From: Lunularia cruciata
Lineage: Eukaryota; Streptophyta; Marchantiopsida; Lunulariales; Lunulariaceae
Direction of reading: 5' to 3'
Length of the DNA stretch: 64,000 bases
Assembly: GCA_948567375.1 (NCBI GenBank)
Contig: OX419755.1
Coordinates: 20,538,517 to 20,602,516 of the forward strand
In this document: piece by piece, positions 57,736 to 64,000 of the stretch
Position numbering within the stretch: position 1 is the stretch's first letter
How the letters are laid out: each line of letters opens with the position of its first letter
The notes under the pieces: generated by a model
The model's database searches: none
What the model saw: the letters and a program-made list of their open reading frames with translations, nothing else
Told to the model about the DNA's origin: nothing
Translations under genes and position numbers: made by a program

Positions 57736-59504
57736 ACTAAGTTATAACAATCAATTTTACATTTGGAAATTCTGTTCAATCAAAAGCTGAAGGAGTACTA
57801 TCCATCATTTACAAAGATCTTGACAAGTATTTACAATCAATCTTTTGTATTCAAAAATTCTATGATGATAGTTAATTTATGTATGAATTCCCATGAGTTA
57901 TTTTGTAGATAGATGTCAAGAAAAAATTTCTATTGAGGAATGAATTTGATGGAGAAAGAAGTTTTGTAAGAAGAAGCACATAAGAAGTATAAGCATAGCA
58001 ACTCTAGGATATCTCTAGTGCAAATATATTTGGATACCAAGGAGAAGGATAAAGAGAAGAATATTAGGATTCTTCTTTTTTAGATAGACTCTAATTACAA
58101 GTTGTGCAATGGGGCTTAAGTTGACAAAGCCAAGAATTAGCTACTGGTCATATCACTAGCAAATTTCTCAATCATGAAAATACTTTTGCTTCTCAAACCT
58201 AATGATAGGGTGATGGACATAGAAAAGCATATATCTTTGAATTTTTTGACCAAAATGTCACTTGGAAATAGCATGTTGCATTTTACAACCAAGAATGATA
58301 ATGTATTCTTGATAGTTATGGTTGGTGTTATTTGAGACCAAGCTTTATATTATTCATGTGGGTATGGAGCCTCAAGTCTTATTATTGTTAGAGTTTGGAA
58401 AATTGTGAGACCTCTCAGTGCATTGTAAAGTGTTAAGTACTAAAGAATGGTCCAAAAACTTCCACTTAGCATGTAATATGTATTCTTCAAGTGCACTAAA
58501 ATAAAGGATGAATGATTGAGAAAGCCTTACAATTTTTTCCCTTGATGATCTAGTAGAGACTATATAAGTGTGGATGTAGGATTACTAAAAGATGGATTGT
58601 AGTATTTGAAGTCTTTCTCAAATTGGATCATAGAGGGATGAGAGGTATAGCTTGTTGCAATTTTCTACTATAAGAAATGACCAAAGAAAGGTCAATTATT
58701 TTATTGCACTAGGCAATGCACAAAAACCTAACAAATAACTTCATCAACTTGCTTTTCTCTTGATACTTAACCAAAACTATATTAGGTTTAGCCTTGATAT
58801 ATAATAGAGAGATAAATATAATAAATTGTAGGGCTCTACTCTTGGTAGATCAAGTGGGATAAATAGGGGAAATTTTAGGTCTCTCCTCATAATAGATCAA
58901 GTGTGATAAATAAGGGAAATTGTAGGGCTCTACTCTTGGTAAATCAAGTTGAACCATAGGATCCACTTGACCTCAACCAGCTTTGAAACCTAAGTAGCTC
59001 AATTTCATATGTTTATGATAAGCAATATAGCATGTAAATACTCTCACTAGATTCCCACACATCCACTTCTCCTAGCAACTAACTAAGAGGATCTAACATT
59101 AAAGGTGTTTATTTAACCTTTGTGATGCACTAAGAGCAATCACTTAGGGGTTTCAAGATACACTAGTGATCAATAGACCAATATGCACATTGAGTATGAC
59201 ACCATAAATCACAAATGTACAAGACATAATGAAAAGAATGTGTACTTAGTTAAACCATTGCAAATTATGCATCAAGTTTAAGTCACTCAATAATTTCCCC
59301 AAGGTTCCCTAACCAAAAATACCACAACCAACATCCCTAGTCCTTGAGTATATATTCCCAATTGTTTCTATCACAATACATTTGAGGAACATTGTGAACA
59401 TCAACCTCTCTTTGCCTTGCAATGAGTCATGCAAAGTTATCCCCAATTGCATAATTAGATGGGCTAAATCATGGAATTAATTATAAAAAATGAACCATAA
59501 TCCA
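57736..59504. other. Region left of the copia LTR, little recognised
   Basis: AT-rich. If the PBS-like site at 59506-59515 is genuine, the minus-strand sequence running left from it should be leader and gag of a second copia copy, but I could not recognise gag in it. Contains the 47-bp repeat at 58829-58955. Confidence 0.4.
58829..58955. repeat. 47-bp tandem repeat, 2.7 copies
   Basis: Units start at 58829, 58876 and 58923 (tagggctctactcttggt / taggtctctcctcataat), each with agatcaagtg...gataaata. The first and third are more alike than the middle one. Confidence 0.85.
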
Positions 59505-59505
59505 T

Positions 59506-59515
59506 TGTGATACCA
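59506..59515 (-). other. Copia primer-binding-site-like sequence
   Basis: On the minus strand tggtatcaca, five bases after the LTR end. It has the tggtatca core of the initiator-Met tRNA site. It lies on the opposite side of the LTR from the visible pol. Confidence 0.55.
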
Positions 59516-59520
59516 AAGAT

Positions 59521-59789
59521 TGTGAGAAATACAAGCATATAGGATACTCAATGTACTTTTGCACAAGAACATATTTTTTTTAATATAAGAGACTTGAGGT
59601 ATATCAAGTGACATAGAGTCCAAGGCTATACCCCTGAATAGAGGTAGGCCAAAAGTCTCCTATTGAAGGAGTAGAAACCTTCATAAGGGATAAGACACTA
59701 TCTAGTGTGAATAGTAATCTGAAATATCAGATTACTAAATATCTCATTAGTCTATACTCATTACTATTTGTATTCACACTAGTCTAACA
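59521..59789 (-). repeat. Copia LTR
   Basis: 269 bp. On the minus strand it starts tgttagactagtg and ends tttctcaca, so TG...CA. The purine tract aaggtggag (59790-59798) abuts its start, and the PBS-like site lies beyond its end. A smaller inverted motif (aatctgaaatatcagatt, 59717-59734) occurs inside. Confidence 0.85.
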
Positions 59790-59799
59790 CTCCACCTTA

Positions 59800-60260
59800 A
59801 TGGATATATTGGTAGTTGTAAAATTAGTCCTTATTTTTAACTCCTAGAGTAAATCTTTCATGTAATTATTTAGGCAAACCCTTAGTAAAGATATCAGTAG
59901 TGTTATGTTCAATATCAGCCCAAAAACTAGAATATTCTCTTCTTCAATCTTTTCTGTAGTATAATGAAATCTAATATCTATATGTTCGGTTCCTTCATGC
60001 TGCATGGTTGGTATGACAAGGTAGATGCCATTGTTATTGTCACAGTAGAGTTTCATTGTTTTTCCAAGTCATTGAGAAGTTGCTTGAGTCAAATGGCATC
60101 AGTTGTTGCCTTTGACATAGCCATATATTCAACTTCAGTGATCGATAAAATAACAGAACTTTACTTCTTACTTGACTAACTTACAATTTTATTGTAGAAG
60201 ATGAATCAATATACTCCAATTGACTTTCTTGTGTCTTGATCACCTCTCCAATCAGAGTCA
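59800..60260 (-). pseudogene. Copia RNase H
   Basis: Minus-strand translation gives LYCDNNNGIYL (usual form CDNQSAI), then QHEGTEHIDIRFHYTTEKIE, and finally TDIFTKGLPK, the classic copia RNase H C-terminus. The frame 59844-60056 holds most of it; a frameshift near 59915 separates the TDIFTKGL part. Confidence 0.85.
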
Positions 60261-60559
60261 AAGTAACCATGAATTGGAGTGTTTTCTTGTTGTAAGTGAT
60301 GCCTTTTGAAAGTGTTCCTTGGATATATCAAAAAAAATTTCACAACTTTCTAATGGTGAGGACCAAGATTTGCCCTCTTCTTGGCAATTAAAATTGCTTA
60401 TTTTTAGCTCAGAACATAAGCAATTTTAGACCTGGTGCATACTATAACCCACATTAAACTTCCAAATGCTGATTAGTATGTAAATTTTTTTTCATTGATT
60501 CCATTTTAGCTTCATCTTTGGGACAATATTGAATTCTTTGTTTAGTCCCATACTTTCTA

Positions 60560-61410
60560 GGATTATTGATAGGTTTGCAATCTTGCATTGAATTGAGTAA
60601 GAATCTCTCTCCAATAATATTCTTGAGAGAGAGGCTGATCTACCTTTGACTTCTATTGCATCTAGCTTCTAGTTGAATGCAATGACTTATCTCTCCCAAA
60701 TTAGTCCTTTCAAAACCTTGCTTAAGATTCTTGAATGGAGAGTAGAAGAGGTAGATTGTTATTGGCAAGGATGCAATCATCCACATAAAGAGCTAAGATG
60801 ACATTGTGAACACTAGAATAATAAATATAAAGATTAGAATCAGCCCTTGAGTGTTGAGAACCATAACCTAATAAATATTTCTTTAACTTTTTGGTAACCT
60901 TGCTTGGGAAATTGTTTCAAACTAGATACAGCTTGAAAAAGTTGTAGAACCAATTGATGTTGCTTCTTCTTTTGTTGCTTGTTGATTTGATCAAGAATCA
61001 GAAGGCTAGAAGGAATATCCTTGTAGATTCATTCATTCAATGTTCCATTTAAGAAATTTGTCTTTACATCAAGCACATGTACCTCCAAGTCTTGTTGTGT
61101 TAAAAAAGCAAGCAACCCTCTTATTTTTGTCAATCTTGACAACAAGAGCATAATTCTTTGTGTAGTCAATACCATGGAGTTGAGAGAAGTCACAAGCAAT
61201 CAATCTAGCTTTGTATTTTTGAATCAATCCTTGGGTATCATACTTCTTCTTGAAAATCCATTGAAATGTTATTGCTTTATGACCAAGTGGGAGCTCAATA
61301 AGAACCCATGTTTTATTCTTCTTTATTGTGTCAAGTTCATCTTGAATGGCCTCTTGCCATTTAGAAGAATCAGGTGTGGAGAGTGCAACTTCATAGGTAA
61401 AATAGTACAC
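60560..61410 (-). pseudogene. Copia reverse transcriptase
   Basis: The frame 61069-61410 (minus) holds KWQEAIQDELDTIKKNKTWV, then LIQKYKARLIACDFSQLHGI and DYTKNYALVVKI, the conserved copia RT N-terminal part. Further on are DVKTNFLNGTLNE (motif A) and LYVDDCILANNN with the YVDD catalytic box at 60776-60787 intact. Frameshifts lie between these blocks. Confidence 0.9.
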
Positions 61411-61499
61411 ATCAAATGATTTGTCTTTGCCAAGAGTTTTAGAAGGGTTGGATCCTTCTAAAGATGCATCATATTTCTTGACATGTGTACAAAATCTCT

Positions 61500-62700
61500 C
61501 TCCCTTTTTTGATTGATATGTACTTTATCAAGAAGTCTTGGCTTTCTTGAATAAACAAGAGATAAAAGACCGTGATGGTATTGGATTGGTAATAATAGCA
61601 ACTACATGGTGATTTGGAAGAGTTGTTTGGAGTAAGTTAGGTGAAGAAGAAGGAATGAAAGTTTTTGGATCATAAATAAAATACAATGGAACATCTAGAG
61701 TGTATGTAAACTCTTTGAGTTCATAAGCAGTAAGATTCTCAAGAAATTGAACATCTCTTGATATAAAATACAATATTTTGACAAACATTGAAGTTTGTAA
61801 GCTTTACTTTTTTTTATCATAACCCTAGAAAATAAATTTTTAGGATTTGGAATCAAGCTTAAATCTATCAAAGGGTGAGATATATGCATGTGAAATGCAC
61901 CTAAATACTTGAAGTAATGATAAATTTGGCTTGTAACCAAACCAAAGTTGGAATGGTGTAGCATGTGGAGTAAGAGTCTTAGTAGGATTGCAATTTTGTA
62001 GGAAAGTTGTAATATGTATTGCCTCACTCTAATAAGCTTGAGGAGGCCAGATTCAAATACCATAGAGCAGACTGCTTCTATCAAGGTTCTATTCTTGTGC
62101 TTTGCAATACCATTTTGCTTAGGTGTATAAGGAGTATTTTAATAGCATATAATACCTTTTTTTTGCAAAAGAGATAAAATTTTTGTAGATTTGTACCTAT
62201 TGTCTAAAATAGAATATGAGCTTTTTGGTTGGATTGATTTTTAGCATAAGTGATCTATTCTTGAAATTTAAGTAACATAACTAACAATTGAAAACTTCAT
62301 GTTTGAATTTGAGAAGAAACAAAAAGTGTATATAGTAAAGTCATCAGAAAATGTCACAAAATGCATGTAACCAATGTAGGTAGCAAAAGAAATAGGCTCA
62401 CAAACATCAGAATGAATAAGATCCAAAGGAAATGTAGCTCTAGTTCATCCTTGAGGATATAGAATTCAAGTTTACTTACCTTGTTGGTCAAATTGGAAGT
62501 GACATTGAATGAATTTGATCCATACCATCAACCAAGTCTTTATTTTATAGAAAAAATAGATGTTTTTGGCTAAAATATCCCAAGCAACACTTCCATAATG
62601 AATTATTATCAATGGAAGTTGAGATAGCACTGCTCTTAATAGAAACTAGAGTAGATGGATTGCTTGTAATCTCTCACATAAGGCAAAAATGGTCAAGTCT
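61500..62700 (-). pseudogene. Copia integrase
   Basis: Recognised mainly from its C-terminal part: TPFQLWFGYKPNLSLLQVFR near 61940, and the CISRDVQFLENL-type end near 61745 (FISRDVQFLENL), with YDPKTFIPSSSPNL in the variable linker after it. The catalytic core (about 62050-62500) is broken by many stops; IWPPQAY*SEAIHI marks the third-helix region. Confidence 0.82.
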
Positions 62701-62729
62701 TGAATCATCATATAAGATAAATCTAATGT

Positions 62730-64000
62730 CTAATAAAATATTCCATGAGAATAACTCAATTGGAGAGATAAATACAAATTCTTGCTGAGTAGTGGAACAT
62801 AAAGAACATCTGCTAAAATATATTGATCCTTTGAAGAGGCTAGCTTGAGAGAAACCATACCATGACTAATGATATTAGTAGTACAGCTATAAACTAAAAA
62901 AATAATTTTAGGTGGTAAATATTCTTCATAAAACAAGAAACAAGTTCTTTGATGTGTCATATATTGAGAAGGTACAATGTCAACATACCATTGCTTGTTT
63001 TTGGTAATGGAGTTTGTACCATCAATATTGTACAATGAATATTGAGTAGTGGTGCTATTAGATTGATAATGATAAGATGCATAATTGGGATCCTTTTTCC
63101 TATCATCAATAATATGTTTACAACAATCATTGATATGATGTTCCTTCTTGAAATAGTAGTGACAAATGATGGGAGGTATGGAATTCACAAATTCACTAGT
63201 TACCAAAGTACCTCTAGAAGATATGGAAAAATTATTTTGAGCAAGAAATCCTTGATATTGGGGTTTCCATTTTTCTTTTCCTTTTCCTTTATTTCTAGGA
63301 AAAGGATTAGTACCTTGAATGATTGCCAAAGCAAATTTTTGCTCTATAAGTCCTTCATGTTTCAAGCTTATCTCCTCTTGAAGAAGGAGAGAAATAAAAT
63401 TAGGGGGTTTTTTAATTCTATTAGCTGCATAAAGATGCTAGAAACATCTAATAACTTGTAGGCATTAACCTCATTAAATATAGCTTTTACTATTGATCAT
63501 TAATTGAATTATTTGCAGTAGATATAAATAATTAAGGAATGCATTCTATAAGTCCTTCATGTTTCTTCAAGCTTATCTCCTCTTGAAGAAGGAGAAAAAT
63601 AACACTAGACAGTTTTAAATTCTATTGGCTGCATAAAGATGATAGAGAAGTCTACTATCTTGTAGGCATTGACCTCATTAAATATAGCTTTTACTATCGA
63701 TCATTAATTGAACTATTTGTAGTAGATAAATAAGTAAGAAATGCTACAAAAAATTTCTATTTTTGTTGCAACATTGTCACTCTTTCTCATCTTCATTTTT
63801 GAGGTGTTTAGTAAATACATGACTAAAACATCATCAATTCCTTTGTACATGGTGGTTAAATTGCTCCATGTTGCACTGGCCAATGTATGTTTGCTTATAA
63901 TACTAACATATTTTGGAGTCTTTGCTAAATAAATAACCTCAAGTGCTATATTTTTTTGATGATCCTAGATAGCTTGATCAGTTGGAGTGTTACGTCTCCA
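62730..64000 (-). pseudogene. Copia gag, zinc knuckle and protease
   Basis: Gag begins outside the window: near 63960 the minus strand reads IALEVIYLAKTPKYVSII and SATWSNLTTMYKGIDD, the copia gag (UBN2-like) pattern. SLLLQEE-type gag end is followed by KHEGLIEQKFALAI (63365 downward), the knuckle CHYYFKKEHHINDC at 63164-63123 (second Cys replaced by Tyr), and protease NKQWYVDIVPSQYMTHQRTC near 62990, where the usual DSGAS has become DIVPS. A frame of 211 codons (63365-62730) is open. Confidence 0.88.
63344..63740 (-). repeat. 202-bp tandem duplication in copia gag
   Basis: The sequence ctataagtccttcatgtttc begins both units (63344 and 63546). The second unit has a few substitutions and a 3-bp insertion. 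The duplication lies in the gag end, with the C-terminal QEEISL-KHEGLIE coding repeated. 202 is not a multiple of three, so the frame is shifted. Confidence 0.88.

Larger units (their letters stand above)
59521..64000 (-). mobile_element. Ty1/copia element E, minus strand (right end outside window)
   Basis: Reading leftward from the window edge, the minus strand gives gag, zinc knuckle, protease, integrase, RT, RNase H, polypurine tract and LTR. That integrase precedes RT identifies it as copia. Frames are broken throughout; the 5' LTR lies beyond 64000. The LTR at 59521-59789 is its 3' LTR. Confidence 0.92.

Noticed and set aside
63042..63461. Plus-strand open frame of 139 codons
   Set aside because: Antisense to copia gag, hydrophobic by composition only.
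1..64000. tRNA, rRNA or other structured RNA genes
   Set aside because: None noticed on reading; a covariance-model scan was not possible, so absence is not proven.

Overview
The window looks like nuclear DNA of a land plant. It is AT-rich and dominated by decayed, nested LTR retrotransposons of plant type: Ty3/gypsy chromoviruses with a C-terminal chromodomain, and one Ty1/copia element. It also holds a Penelope-like reverse transcriptase relic, old tandem repeats, and one recognisable host gene. There is no bacterial-style gene organisation. The host gene lies in a clearly GC-richer island and has short introns (542 and 245 bp). That contrast would fit a bryophyte such as a moss, but Penelope-like relics are also known from conifers and other non-flowering plants, so the species is not settled by the sequence.

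Layout. 1-16011 is a three-level nest: a plus-strand chromovirus (family A, copy A1), interrupted in its integrase by a minus-strand chromovirus of a second family (B, 2875-14716), which is itself interrupted in gag by another family-A copy (A2, 7604-13168). B and A2 have near-identical 5-bp target duplications. 17055-22663 is a third family-A copy (A3) with a perfect tatgt duplication. 23200-27480 holds a decayed Penelope-like RT region, split by a probable solo LTR (24611-25287). A minus-strand family-A solo LTR with gggag duplications lies at 29593-30018. 31516-31575 is a perfect 27-bp-arm hairpin. 32302-38903 is the youngest element (C, same family as B): two 742-bp LTRs, an agtgg duplication and a pol that stays in one frame and is broken only by point stops. 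39330-42100 is very AT-rich filler.

The host gene is at 43638-44880 on the minus strand: three exons that splice into a complete 151-residue POP5-like protein, a protein subunit of RNase P and RNase MRP. The GC-richer island (about 42100-45330) extends on both sides of it and probably includes untranslated exons.

From 46150 to 48610 there are two adjacent old satellite arrays, with periods of about 245-280 bp and about 205 bp. A pair of diverged direct repeats (about 52435-53095 and 57045-57735) encloses decayed coding sequence and may be the LTRs of a very old element. From 59521 to the right edge lies a minus-strand Ty1/copia element with gag, protease, integrase, RT and RNase H remnants. 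Its single visible LTR has a polypurine tract on one side and a primer-binding site on the other.

I found no CRISPR array, operon, rRNA or tRNA gene. The most noteworthy items are the intact POP5 gene in a repeat desert, the perfect hairpin, the Penelope-like relic, the lineage-specific 60-bp repeat between protease and RT in family A, and the LTR flanked by both PBS and PPT.
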